A stretch of DNA of 64,000 nucleotides from Stenotrophomonas sp. MMGLT7 (GTDB lineage Bacteria; Pseudomonadota; Gammaproteobacteria; Xanthomonadales; Xanthomonadaceae): contig NZ_JAJOZS010000012.1 of NCBI RefSeq assembly GCF_021168555.1, positions 52,949 through 116,948 on the forward strand. Direction: 5' to 3'. Numbering within the stretch: the first letter of the stretch is position 1; each line of letters begins with the position of its first letter. This document shows, piece after piece, positions 56,285 through 64,000 of the stretch. A model generated the notes under the pieces. That model saw only the letters and a program-made list of their open reading frames with translations, did not search any database and was not told the DNA's origin. Position numbers and translations under genes: made by a program.

Positions 56285-56899
56285 ATGGCCTACAAGCGCT
56301 CGGCGCTGATGGAGCGGCGCATCGCCGGCAACCGCGAACGCATCCTGCTGGCCACGCGCCGGCTCATCGCCAGTGGCGGCTACCGCGGTGCGCCGGTCAC
56401 CGCGGTGGCGGCGCAGGCGGGGGTGTCCACCGGGCTGATCTACCGCTACTTCCCGTCCAAGGCGGAGCTGTTCGTCGAGGTGCTGACCGCGGCGGTCGAG
56501 TACGAGATCGCGATCCTGCGCGAGATCGCCGTCCGCCCGCTGCCGGCGGCCGAGCGTCTGCAACTGGCCATCGCCTCGTTCGTGCGGCGCGCACTGGCCG
56601 GCCCGGAGCTGGCCTACGCCTTCATCGCCGAGCCGGTGGAACCGGAGGTCGATGCCGAGCGCATCCGCTGCCGGCGCCTGTTCGGCGAGGTGTTCCGCGA
56701 GCTGCTGGCCGAGGGCGTGGCCGCCGGCGAATTCCCGCCGCAGGACCTGGACGCGGCCGCGGCCTGCATCGTCGGCGCCTACACCGAGGCCCTGGTCGGC
56801 CCCACCGCGCCCAGCCGCAACAGCCCGCGCGACGGCGAGCGGCTGGTCGAGTCGGTGTGCGGCTTCTGCCTGCGCGCGGTCGGCGGCGAGAGGCGCTGA
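56285..56899 (+). CDS. TetR/AcrR-family regulator divergent from liuA
   Basis: 204 aa. The N-terminal helix-turn-helix is ILLATRRLIASGGYRGAPVTAVAAQAGVSTGLIYRYFPSKAELFVEVL (residues about 18-65); the C-terminal ligand domain is variable. Position suggests it represses liuA-liuB-liuD in response to an acyl-CoA, in place of the MerR-type LiuR of pseudomonads; this is inference. Confidence 0.85.
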   Translation: MAYKRSALMERRIAGNRERILLATRRLIASGGYRGAPVTAVAAQAGVSTGLIYRYFPSKAELFVEVLTAAVEYEIAILREIAVRPLPAAERLQLAIASFVRRALAGPELAYAFIAEPVEPEVDAERIRCRRLFGEVFRELLAEGVAAGEFPPQDLDAAAACIVGAYTEALVGPTAPSRNSPRDGERLVESVCGFCLRAVGGERR

Positions 56900-56950
56900 C
56901 GGGTGTTCTCGCCGCCGCGACCGGCCAGGCTGTCGTCGCCGCGGTTCTCG

Positions 56951-57170
56951 TCCAGCCACCCAGCTACCACGCCAGCAGCTCTCGCGCCGGCGCGGCCCAT
57001 GCCAGCGGCACCAGTGCGCGCGGCCGGCACGGCAGCAGCCACGGACCGGGCAGGGTGCCCGCCGGGGTCGGCCCGCCCGGCCAGGGCCAACGGGCCGTCG
57101 TTCCGGCTGGCGGCCAGCACCGCCAGCACGAACGCCGCCGCCAGCGTCCATGCCAGCCGAGGCGCTGCGC
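56951..57170 (-). pseudogene. Decayed copy of the DUF3325 gene
   Basis: Reading the minus strand, one frame gives WTLAAAFVLAVLAASRN and then DGPLALAGRA, and after a frameshift another gives GTLPGPWLLPCRPRALVPLA followed by WAAPARELLAW and a stop. Both match, in order, the intact DUF3325 protein at 59035-59370 (WTLLAAAFALAVLADGWN, ALVPVAWSAPVLGLLGWW). At least one frameshift and one in-frame stop disable it. It suggests a second DUF3325 operon was lost here. Confidence 0.7.
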
Positions 57171-57389
57171 CAGTGTCGTCAGGCCCTACGAGCGCGGGCG
57201 GCAGAAACGTTCGGGGCGAAGCGCTCGGCCGCGGCGAAGCGGGTCGGAGTTCGCCGTGCGAGGCCGTTTTGCGGCGTTCGTCGGCCTGTAGCTGCGCTGC
57301 AGGCCGGCAAGCGGCGCGAAAGCGGACCGCATCGGCGCCGCCTCGCAGCCCGGACGGCTTCTACTGCCCGGATTCCCGTCGCATGCGCG

Positions 57390-58502
57390 CTACATGCACT
57401 GGTTGAATACGGTGAGGCAGTTGGTCTCGCCTTTCTTGGTGCAGGCGGCGGTCGCTTCCTGCGCGGCGCCCTGTTTGCTCTCGCCCACCGCACCGAACGT
57501 CTGCGCGCCGTTGGCCACCGGCGAAATCACCGCTGCCGCGCACTGTCCCTTGGTGAAGGCGAGCAGCGTCTCGCAGTTGGGCGCGCCGCACTTGCGTACT
57601 GCATTGTCGATCGCGTCCTGGCGGTTTGCACCCAGGTGCAGGCCGACCCCCTGCCCGCCGCCGCGCGGGACCGCGATCGCGGTCCACGGCTGGTCGGTGT
57701 TGCCGTCGCCCGCCGCGCGGCCGGGCGCAGGCGCAGGCGCAGATGCGGATGCGGATGCGGGCAGCTTGCCGCGCGCCTCCGGCGGCGTGGCCATGTAGGC
57801 CTCCAGACCGGGGTAGAACTCCACCTGGGGCCGCCCGCTGCGGCCGATCGCGACGAAGTTCAGGCGCTCGTTGATGCGATCCATCAGCGAGTAAGCGTAC
57901 TTCCAGCCGGTGCAGGCGACCTGATCCTCACGCGAGGTGCAGTCGCGGCCGCCGGCGGCCGTGCATTTTTGCGTCGCCGCCTCGCGCGCTTTCTTCTTGT
58001 CGTCTCCCTGGGCCCAGAACAGGCCCCGCTGGGCGCTGTAGGCCGGCGCCAGGCAGGTGTTGGCGAAGGCCACCGCCGGCCGGCAGGCGCTGCCGCATTC
58101 CTTCAGGGCTTGCTGCAGCGTCCCGTCCTGGCTGTCGCCGTCCAGTGCGATGTTCCAGCTGCCGTCGGCGGTGTTCACCACGACCACGCCCCACCAGTCG
58201 CGCTGCTGTTGCCTGCGCACGCTGGCATCGCGCTGGCCGATCGCCTCGTAGGTCGCCTGCTGCGCGGCCAGCTCCTCGGAAGTGGGGGCCAGTTCGGCCT
58301 GCTGTTGCAGCCAGCCCTGGCGATTCACTTCGGCCGCATGCGCCTGCTGCCGGCCCTGCGCGCTGTTGGGGTCCTGCGCGCCGGCCGTCCCGGCGTACGC
58401 CGCGAGCGCCAGCAGCAACGCCAGCGCCCACCGGCGCGCGCGCGGGCGGGGGGCGGACGTCATGGAAGGCGGGGGGGCCGCGGTGCGGGAAAAGCGCTGC
58501 AT
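57390..58502 (-). CDS. Secreted protein with two DUF4189 domains
   Basis: About 370 aa. A signal peptide (RRWALALLLALAAYAGTAGA) leads to a Gln-rich linker and then two DUF4189 repeats: WWGVVVVNTADGSWNIALDGDSQDGTLQQALKECGSACRPAVAFANTCLAPAYSA (about residues 115-170) and PWTAIAVPRGGGQGVGLHLGANRQDAIDNAVRKCGAPNCETLLAFTKGQCAAAVI (about 285-345), with many cysteines, separated by a Pro-Ala linker. Family function unknown. ATG 58502 has AGGA 8 nt upstream; ATG 58463 is an alternative with a neater signal. Confidence 0.72.
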   Translation of the reverse strand: MQRFSRTAAPPPSMTSAPRPRARRWALALLLALAAYAGTAGAQDPNSAQGRQQAHAAEVNRQGWLQQQAELAPTSEELAAQQATYEAIGQRDASVRRQQQRDWWGVVVVNTADGSWNIALDGDSQDGTLQQALKECGSACRPAVAFANTCLAPAYSAQRGLFWAQGDDKKKAREAATQKCTAAGGRDCTSREDQVACTGWKYAYSLMDRINERLNFVAIGRSGRPQVEFYPGLEAYMATPPEARGKLPASASASAPAPAPGRAAGDGNTDQPWTAIAVPRGGGQGVGLHLGANRQDAIDNAVRKCGAPNCETLLAFTKGQCAAAVISPVANGAQTFGAVGESKQGAAQEATAACTKKGETNCLTVFNQCM

Positions 58503-59034
58503 GCGATCGGTCCTGAGCGGGTGAAGGGAGCGAATCATGTCATAGCCCGATGCCGGCTGGCCGGCCCGCCGGGCGGACGCCCGCGCGCCCCCCGGCCGCG
58601 TCGCCATACGCTCCGGGACGGCCCCGTCGAACGAAGGCGGAGCAGGCCCGATGACGCATGCACCCGGAGCGGGCCGTCCGGCCGCGGCCCGGCCTCGCGC
58701 GCCGGGAGCGGATCGCCGCGCTCCGCGGCCTCCCCACACCGTGCTGCTGTTCGCCGGCACCGGCGCGTGCTGGGGTCACCGCGATCGCCGGGGACATGCG
58801 CCGGCGCGTCGAACGCGATGCTGGCGACAACCCCGAGGCGGCAGGAGCACCGGCGACTGCAACCCCGGCGACACGAGCGCGAGGTCCACGAGCGGCGTAA
58901 TCAGGACGAACGCCCGTTGCGGCGATCGCAGGGCTTTCGACGGATCTTCGCTCGATCCGGCACGCTGGAGCCGATGTTCGTCGCCTTCACACCTCGCGCT
59001 CATCGCACAGGCGCTGCGTTGGTGCCAGCGCGCG
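58503..59034. other. Intergenic region with no supported gene
   Basis: Open frames on the plus strand are GC-rich and dissimilar to known proteins. Some short inverted segments (for example CCGGAGCGGGCCG) occur near 58660. Nothing firm is visible. Confidence 0.6.
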
Positions 59035-59370
59035 CTACCGGCCCAGCCACCACCCCAGCAGCCCCAGCACCGGCGCGCTCCACGCCACCGGCACCAGCGC
59101 GCCCGGGCGGTACGGCAGCAGCCCCAGGCCGAGCAGCGCGCCGGCCACGGTCAGCCCGCCCAGCCAGGCCACCGGGCCGATGTTCCAGCCGTCCGCCAGC
59201 ACCGCCAGCGCGAACGCCGCCGCCAGCAGCGTCCAGCCGAGCGCCCGCCACAGCCGCATGCGCTGCGGCGAGGCGCGGTCCTTGCCGTACAGCTCCAGCT
59301 GGTGCTTCTCCATCGCCAGGCACAGCGCGGCGAACCCGGAGAAGCACAGCCCCAGCATCGCCCAGCTCAT
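59035..59370 (-). CDS. DUF3325 membrane protein
   Basis: 111 aa with three or four hydrophobic helices: MSWAMLGLCFSGFAALCLAMEKHQLELYGKDRA, RALGWTLLAAAFALAVLA, GPVAWLGGLTVAGALLGLGLLPYRPGALVPVAWSAPVLGLLGWW. The family is linked to siderophore uptake clusters. Its ATG overlaps the PepSY gene stop by 4 bp; it is last in the operon DUF3649-PepSY-DUF3325. Confidence 0.87.
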   Translation of the reverse strand: MSWAMLGLCFSGFAALCLAMEKHQLELYGKDRASPQRMRLWRALGWTLLAAAFALAVLADGWNIGPVAWLGGLTVAGALLGLGLLPYRPGALVPVAWSAPVLGLLGWWLGR

Positions 59371-60974
59371 CGCGCGCCCTCCGTGGCCGCGGTGGCGGAG
59401 GGGGCCTGGCGTGCGCGCTTCTGCGCGGCGGTCAGCGGCGGCGTCCAGTGCTGCATGCGCCAGCCGGCGATCGCCAGGCACACGCCCAGCCCCAGGCACA
59501 CCAGGTCGACGCCGGCCAGCGCCCAGTCGCCGGCCGGCACGGTCGCGCCCAGGTGGATGCCGGTGGTCAGCGCGTTGAGTACCGGTACCAGCGCGAACAG
59601 CGCGCCGCCGGCATACAGCTGCCAGGCCCACATCGCCCGCCTGGGCCACGCGAACGCCGCCAGCAGCGCCGCCGCCCAGGCCAGGAAGAACGCATTGGCT
59701 TCCTGCTCCGGGCGCGCGGCCACCTCCAGCGGCAGCAGCCGGTTGGCCCAGAAGTAGGCGGCGAAGGCGATCGGCAGTCCCGCCACCGCGCCGATGTTGA
59801 GCGCGTCCACCAGCCGCAGGCCGAAGCCGATGCGACCGGCCTTGGCGTGCTTGGGCCGCTCCTTGACCGCCCACAGGATCACCCCGCTGGCCACCATCAG
59901 GCAGCCGAGCAGGCCCGAGCCGAAGAACAGCAGCCGCAGCAGCGGCGAGGCGAAGTGGGCCAGGTGCAGGCCTACCATCACCCCGCGGGTCTGGGTGGCG
60001 CCGCCCGGTGCGCCGGTGGCGGCCAGCAGCCGGCCGCTGCCGGCGTCGAGCAGGATCGACGGCGTGTCGACCGTCAGGTTGTCGCCGCGCGCCGCGCTGA
60101 TCTCCACCGCGGCGTTGGCGTCCCCGGGATGGTGGACCACGACGCTCCCGATCGCCACGCCGGGCCAGCGCGCGCCGGCCTGTTCCAGCAGCCGCTGCGG
60201 CGGCAGCATCGCGCCGGGCCGGCCGGCGGCCTCGCGCACCTCGACGATGCGGTTGAACGCCTCGTTGTAGAAGCGCTCCTCGCCTTCCGGGTAGGTGGCC
60301 TTCATCGCCCACGGCAGGTACATGAACATCAGCGTGACGATGCCGGTGTAGGTGATCATCGCGTGGTACGGCAGCGCCATCACCGCGCTGAGGTTGTGGA
60401 AGTCCAGCCACGAGCGCTGGCCCTTGCCGGGGCGGAAGGTGAAGAAGTCCTTGAAGATCTTCTTGTGGGTGATGACGCCGGTGATGATCGCCACCAGCAT
60501 GAACATCGCGCAGAAGCCGACGAAGTAGCGCGCCCACACCACCGGCACGTAGTGCAGGTCGAAGTGCAGGCGGTAGAAGAACTCGCCGCCATGGGTGTCG
60601 CGCGCGGCGACGTCCTCGCCGCTGGCCGGGTCCACGGTGGCGGTGCCGAAGCGGGCCCGGCGGCCCTGGGCCGCGCCGTCGGCCGGCGCCGGGTTGAGCC
60701 AGTACATGGTCAGCGTCGGGTCGCGCGGGCCGGGCAGGCGGATGTTCCACAGTTCGGCATCGGCGGCATGCCGCTGCAGGTACTTCACCGCGCCGGCCAG
60801 CGCGGTGGCCTCGGACACCTGCACCCGCGGCAGTTCCGGGCGCATCCAGCGATTGAGGGTCTCGCGGTAGTAGCTGGCGGTGCCGGCCATGAAGATCAGC
60901 AGCAGCACCCAGCCGACCACCAGCCCGGTCCAGGTATGCAGCCAGGCCATCGACTGGCGGAAGCCCTGCTTCAT
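59367..60974 (-). CDS. PepSY-associated transmembrane protein (siderophore-linked)
   Basis: 535 aa with about seven transmembrane helices. The N-terminal FRQSMAWLHTWTGLVVGWVLLLIFMAGTASYYRETLNRWM is the PepSY_TM start; FYRLHFDLHYVPVVWARYFVGFCAMFMLVAIITGVITHKKIFKDFFTFRPGKGQRSWLDFHNLSAVMALPYHAMITYTG contains the conserved histidines. Relatives reduce iron from siderophores at the membrane (FhuF-like roles have been proposed). Both ends overlap neighbours by 4 bp. Confidence 0.88.
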   Translation of the reverse strand: MKQGFRQSMAWLHTWTGLVVGWVLLLIFMAGTASYYRETLNRWMRPELPRVQVSEATALAGAVKYLQRHAADAELWNIRLPGPRDPTLTMYWLNPAPADGAAQGRRARFGTATVDPASGEDVAARDTHGGEFFYRLHFDLHYVPVVWARYFVGFCAMFMLVAIITGVITHKKIFKDFFTFRPGKGQRSWLDFHNLSAVMALPYHAMITYTGIVTLMFMYLPWAMKATYPEGEERFYNEAFNRIVEVREAAGRPGAMLPPQRLLEQAGARWPGVAIGSVVVHHPGDANAAVEISAARGDNLTVDTPSILLDAGSGRLLAATGAPGGATQTRGVMVGLHLAHFASPLLRLLFFGSGLLGCLMVASGVILWAVKERPKHAKAGRIGFGLRLVDALNIGAVAGLPIAFAAYFWANRLLPLEVAARPEQEANAFFLAWAAALLAAFAWPRRAMWAWQLYAGGALFALVPVLNALTTGIHLGATVPAGDWALAGVDLVCLGLGVCLAIAGWRMQHWTPPLTAAQKRARQAPSATAATEGAR

Positions 60975-61297
60975 GCGGCTGCCCCCAGCCAGTGCGCCGC
61001 CAGCGCCATCGCCAGCGCCGGTCCGGCGATCCCCGCCCACGCCTTCCACGCGCGCTCGCTGGCGAACGCCCACAGCGCCGCGCATGCGGCCAGCGCGATG
61101 CCGGCCAGCATGCCGGTCAGCACCGCCTGGCTGCGCGGCATCGGCAGCGCCAGCGCCATCAGCACGCTGGCGCTGGAGGCCAGCGCGTAGCCGCCGAAAA
61201 TCGCCGCCAGCACGCGCGACAGCACGCCCAGCCAGGGACGGGAAAGCCGGGATCGCCAGCGCGGTTGCGTGGCGGCATTCGGGGCGATGTCGGTCAT
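60971..61297 (-). CDS. DUF3649 membrane protein
   Basis: 108 aa with three hydrophobic helices (VLSRVLAAIFGGYALASSASVLMALALPMPRSQAVLTGMLAGIALAACAALWAFA, AGIAGPALAMALAAHWLG), the typical first gene of the three-gene set next to TonB-dependent siderophore receptors. No receptor gene is nearby. The ATG at 61297 is chosen because residues further upstream are low-complexity. Confidence 0.82.
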   Translation of the reverse strand: MTDIAPNAATQPRWRSRLSRPWLGVLSRVLAAIFGGYALASSASVLMALALPMPRSQAVLTGMLAGIALAACAALWAFASERAWKAWAGIAGPALAMALAAHWLGAAA

Positions 61298-61427
61298 TGC
61301 GGGCGGGATGTGTCCGGCGGGTTGGGGCGGCGCGGGGCGGAGGCTGCGTGCGCGACGTGGAGGGCAGGGGACGATGCGAATGCCCGGGCTTCGCGCGCCG
61401 GGCCAGGCGGCCGTCTCCGGCCGTCCT

Positions 61428-61452
61428 GTCAATGGGAATGATACGCATTGAC
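61428..61452. promoter_or_regulatory. Fur-box-like palindrome
   Basis: GTCAATG-N11-CATTGAC with an inner GAATGATACG; perfect 7-bp arms. It lies about 130 bp before the iron-linked DUF3649 operon and 105 bp before cytochrome c5, and its ATG-GGAATGATA core resembles a Fur site. Confidence 0.55.
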
Positions 61453-61556
61453 TGCGACGGCTGCAGGTGCTGCGGTGCACCGGGAACCCGGCCCGGGCTG
61501 TCCTATACTCCGGCCCACAGCGATGGCCGCTCGGCCTGGCCAGGAGAGAAGGGCAC

Positions 61557-62075
61557 GTGCGCAACTACGACCTGGAGTTCCTGAAGCGCTTCTCGATGGT
61601 GATCGGCCTGCTGGCGGTCGTGACCCTGGGCCTGATCGCGTTGGCCGCGTACCTGCAGCGGTCCCTGCCGGCCGAGATCCCGCCCTCGGTGCACCAGCGC
61701 ACCCTGCAGCGGATCGCGCCGGCGGGGGCGGTGTACGCCGGTTCCACCGGCGCCGCCGCGCAGGCGGCCGCCCAGGCCGCGGCGCTGGCGCGGGCCGCGG
61801 CCGACGTGGCCTACGGCGGCACCACCGACGGCAAGACCATCTTCGACAACCTGTGCACCGCCTGCCACACCAACGGCGTCGGCAACGCGCCCACGCTCGA
61901 CCGCGCGCACTGGGATGCGCGGCTGGCGCAGGGCAGGGAGACCCTCTACCGGCATGCGATCGAGGGCTACACCGGCCCGGACGGCGGCATCATGCCGCCA
62001 CGCGGCGGCAACCCCGCGCTCACCGACGAGCAGGTGCATGCCACCGTGGACTGGATCCTGGACAATCTGAAGTAG
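61557..62075 (+). CDS. Membrane-anchored cytochrome c5-like protein
   Basis: 172 aa. An N-terminal transmembrane helix (RFSMVIGLLAVVTLGLIALAAYL) anchors it at the periplasmic face. The heme motif CTACH (residues near 99) lies in IFDNLCTACHTNGVGNAPTL, and GGIMPPRGGNPALTDEQVHATVDWILDN holds the axial Met. An Ala-rich linker (AAAQAAAQAAALARAAAD) joins them. It carries electrons, probably to an oxidase. GTG start with AGGAGAGAAGG upstream. Confidence 0.9.
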   Translation: MRNYDLEFLKRFSMVIGLLAVVTLGLIALAAYLQRSLPAEIPPSVHQRTLQRIAPAGAVYAGSTGAAAQAAAQAAALARAAADVAYGGTTDGKTIFDNLCTACHTNGVGNAPTLDRAHWDARLAQGRETLYRHAIEGYTGPDGGIMPPRGGNPALTDEQVHATVDWILDNLK

Positions 62076-62166
62076 TCTTCGCCGGCCGCGCCGATCGTTC
62101 CGCCCCCGGGCGGTGCCTGCCGTCGCCCGCGCTACAGTCGTCCGCATCGTTTCCAGGAGTGTTCCC

Positions 62167-63885
62167 ATGTCGTCCAACCGCCGCGCCGCACTCGCGCTGG
62201 CCTGCTTCCTGCCGTGTGCGCCCGCACTGGCGCAGGCGTTGTCGATCGGCCAGGTGCAGGGCAGCGGCACGCGCAGCCCGCTGCTGGCGCGCGAGGTGAT
62301 GGTGGAAGGCGTGGTCACGGCGGATTTCCGCGGCGGGCTGCAGGGGTTCTTCCTGCAGGACGCCGGCGACGGCGATGCCCGCACCTCCGATGCGATCTTC
62401 GTCCAGGCCGGGGCGGATGCGGCGATCGCGGTGGGCGATCGCCTGCGCGTGCGCGGCCGCGTGGCCGAGCTCGACGCCGGCGCGCAGGGCGACAGCCTGA
62501 CCGCGCTGCAGGACGTTCGCATCGATACGCTGGCTTCGGCGCAGCCGGTGCCGCTGCAGGTGATCGAAGCCGCGCCGGACGGCTGGGAAGCGCTGGAAGG
62601 CATGCGCGTGCGCATCGATGCGCCGTTGACCATCGCCGGCGTCGACAACCTGCAGCGCTTCGGCGAGCTGACCGTCGCCTTCGGCGGACGGCTGTGGCAG
62701 CCCAGCGAGATCGCGGCCGCGGGCACCCGCGCCTGGGACCGGGCCAGCGCCGACAATGCGCGGCGGCGGCTGCGCCTGGACGATGCCGACAGCCGGCGCG
62801 ATCCGCCGCCGCCGTCCTGGCTGCCGGATCCCTCGCGCCTGCGCAGCGGCGTGCTGGTCACCGGCGTGGAAGGCATCGTCGACCAGCGGGGCGGCGGCTA
62901 CCGGCTGCAGGTGACGGCGCCGCTGTCGTTGCCGACGCTGCGCGTGCCGGCGGTTCCGCAGGTCGCCGGCAGCCTGCGCGTCGCCGCGTTCAACCTGGAG
63001 AACCTGTTCAACGGCGACGGCCACGGCGGCGGCTTCCCGACCCTGCGCGGCGCGCGCACCCATGCGCAGTACCGGGCCCAGCTGGCCCGGCTGGTCGCCA
63101 CCATCGTCCCGCTGCAGGCCGACGTGGCGGCGGTGATGGAGCTGGAGAACGACGGCTACGGCGCCGATTCCTCCATCGCGCAGCTGGTCGCCGCGCTCGA
63201 TGCGGCGCAGGGCAGCTCCGGCGACTGGCGCTTCGTCGATGCCGGCACCGGGCCGGGCGACAACCCGATCCGCGTCGGCATCCTCTACCGCGCCTCGAAG
63301 GTGACACCGCTCGGCCGGCCGGCGGTGCTGGAGGACGGCCCGTTCGGCGAACGCAGCCGGGTGCCGCTGGCGCAGGCATTCCGCAGCGCCGGCGGCACGC
63401 CGTTCGTGGTGGTCGCCAACCACTTCAAGTCCAAGGGCTGCTCGCAGGCCGCCGCCGCCGACCTCGACCAGGGCGACGGCCAGGGCTGCTGGAATGCGAC
63501 CCGCAGCGAATCGGCAAGGCGCCTGCACGCCTGGCTGCAGGGCGACCCGACCGGCAGCGGCAGCGGCAGCGCGATGACGGTGCTGCTGGGCGACTTCAAC
63601 GCCTACGCGATGGAATCGCCGCTGCGCGTCCTGCACGCCGAGGGCTGGCAGGACGCGTTCGCCGCCGCTGGCGTCGAGCGGCCCTACAGCTACGTCTACA
63701 ACGGCCTGAGCGGGCGGCTGGACCACGCCCTGCTCAGCCCGGCGCTGGCCGCGCGCCTGCGTGGCGCCGGCGAATGGCACATCAATGCCGACCTGCCCGC
63801 GGATGCCGGCTACCAGGGCCGCGACCTGCCGGGCCCGTGGCGCAGCTCGGACCACGACCCGCTGCTGCTGGGCTTCGATCTCTGA
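62167..63885 (+). CDS. Secreted endonuclease/exonuclease/phosphatase-family nuclease
   Basis: 572 aa with a signal peptide (RRAALALACFLPCAPALAQA). An OB-fold DNA-binding part (residues about 25-265, LLAREVMVEGVVTADFRGGLQGFFLQD) precedes the catalytic EEP domain: RVAAFNLENLFNGDG, VMELENDGYG, VVVANHFKSKGC, LLGDFNAYAMESPL and RSSDHDPLLLGF. These are the metal and catalytic positions of ExeM/NucH-like extracellular nucleases, used for DNA scavenging or biofilm release. Short leader CAGGAGTGTTCCC before the ATG. Confidence 0.9.
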   Translation: MSSNRRAALALACFLPCAPALAQALSIGQVQGSGTRSPLLAREVMVEGVVTADFRGGLQGFFLQDAGDGDARTSDAIFVQAGADAAIAVGDRLRVRGRVAELDAGAQGDSLTALQDVRIDTLASAQPVPLQVIEAAPDGWEALEGMRVRIDAPLTIAGVDNLQRFGELTVAFGGRLWQPSEIAAAGTRAWDRASADNARRRLRLDDADSRRDPPPPSWLPDPSRLRSGVLVTGVEGIVDQRGGGYRLQVTAPLSLPTLRVPAVPQVAGSLRVAAFNLENLFNGDGHGGGFPTLRGARTHAQYRAQLARLVATIVPLQADVAAVMELENDGYGADSSIAQLVAALDAAQGSSGDWRFVDAGTGPGDNPIRVGILYRASKVTPLGRPAVLEDGPFGERSRVPLAQAFRSAGGTPFVVVANHFKSKGCSQAAAADLDQGDGQGCWNATRSESARRLHAWLQGDPTGSGSGSAMTVLLGDFNAYAMESPLRVLHAEGWQDAFAAAGVERPYSYVYNGLSGRLDHALLSPALAARLRGAGEWHINADLPADAGYQGRDLPGPWRSSDHDPLLLGFDL

Positions 63886-63923
63886 GCAGCGGCCCGGGGA
63901 CCGGGCGGGAGCACCGTAGGAGC

Positions 63924-63997
63924 GATGTAGGAGCGACTTCAGTCGCGATGGGGCTGTACCGGTGAAGCCCCATCGCGACTGAAGTCGCTCCTACATC
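63924..63997. repeat. Perfect 32-bp inverted repeat (GTAGGAGCGAC family)
   Basis: Arms 63924-63955 and 63966-63997 are exact complements around a 10-nt loop. A further partial GTAGGAGCGAT copy lies at 63916-63926. It follows the nuclease gene and could end its transcript; a common REP-like family in Xanthomonadaceae. Confidence 0.9.
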
Positions 63998-64000
63998 ATC

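Noticed and set aside
58503..59034. Small genes upstream of DUF3325
   Set aside because: Candidate frames have no recognisable motifs or ribosome sites and differ in codon use from neighbours.
56652..61190. Very long plus-strand open frame across the iron operon
   Set aside because: Composition is Ala/Arg/Pro-rich without domains and it is antisense to DUF3649-PepSY-DUF3325, which show conserved motifs and 4-bp overlaps.

Overview
The window is high-GC chromosomal DNA from a gammaproteobacterium of the Xanthomonadaceae. Supporting signs are the oleABCD hydrocarbon cluster in the Xanthomonas/Stenotrophomonas style, an AtzF-C-terminus-like gene after oleD, tandem CCCGAAT/CCCCAAT heptamers, GGGGAGGG-type fold-back repeats and GTAGGAGCGAC palindromes between genes. 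A genus in the Pseudoxanthomonas, Luteimonas or Lysobacter neighbourhood is likely, but the sequence alone does not settle it. I found no tRNA, rRNA, CRISPR array or prophage.

Layout: (1) 1-5543 is an aromatic-acid lower-pathway segment: a truncated OprB-type porin, a DctA-type carrier, 4-oxalomesaconate tautomerase (GalD), the CHA aldolase (GalC) and a divergent LysR regulator with two DNA-binding domains. (2) 5610-13010 holds housekeeping genes: cardiolipin synthase, a flavin-reductase-fold protein beside a decayed ArsR gene, an FAD/NAD(P)-binding protein, a 22-unit heptamer array, uvrD, a sugar O-acetyltransferase and a small lipoprotein. (3) 13113-21190 is the ole cluster. It is interrupted by an HTH-GHKL ATPase-STAS-like protein, an isochorismatase-fold hydrolase overlapping oleB, an opposite-strand Fe/Zn-cluster protein, and a DUF559 gene enclosed by repeats. 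(4) 21326-34417 contains DUF1328, GNAT, Ddl, UbiJ-UbiB, an O-methyltransferase, a thioredoxin-like protein with a CxxS motif, an MBL hydrolase, TruC, ArfB, an acyltransferase, an isoaspartyl peptidase and a Dcp-like lipoprotein peptidase. (5) 34473-40080 looks like an uncharacterised acid-catabolism locus: LysR, an OprO/P porin, a CitMHS transporter, an enolase-superfamily enzyme and a 4-OT-like tautomerase. (6) 40231-41544 is a fluoride riboswitch with crcB, then signal peptidase I. (7) 41567-47143 holds VOC, AraC, LysR and the glyoxylate shunt (aceB, aceA). (8) 47195-50229 holds a cyclase, a DUF421 protein and an acyltransferase-like membrane protein. (9) 50381-56899 is a leucine-degradation segment (liuA, liuB, liuD) with a divergent TetR; a 630-bp fold-back element splits liuB from liuD. 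(10) 56951-64000 has a decayed DUF3325 copy, a DUF4189 protein, an intact DUF3649-PepSY-DUF3325 operon behind a Fur-like palindrome, cytochrome c5, a secreted nuclease and a terminal 32-bp palindrome.

Two features recur. At least eight genes begin 6 or 7 nt after a TANAAT-like -10 box with no leader, so leaderless mRNAs seem common here. Repeat elements sit in the gaps of functional gene sets (oleC/oleD, aceB/aceA, liuB/liuD), where they may act as terminators, processing sites or insulators.
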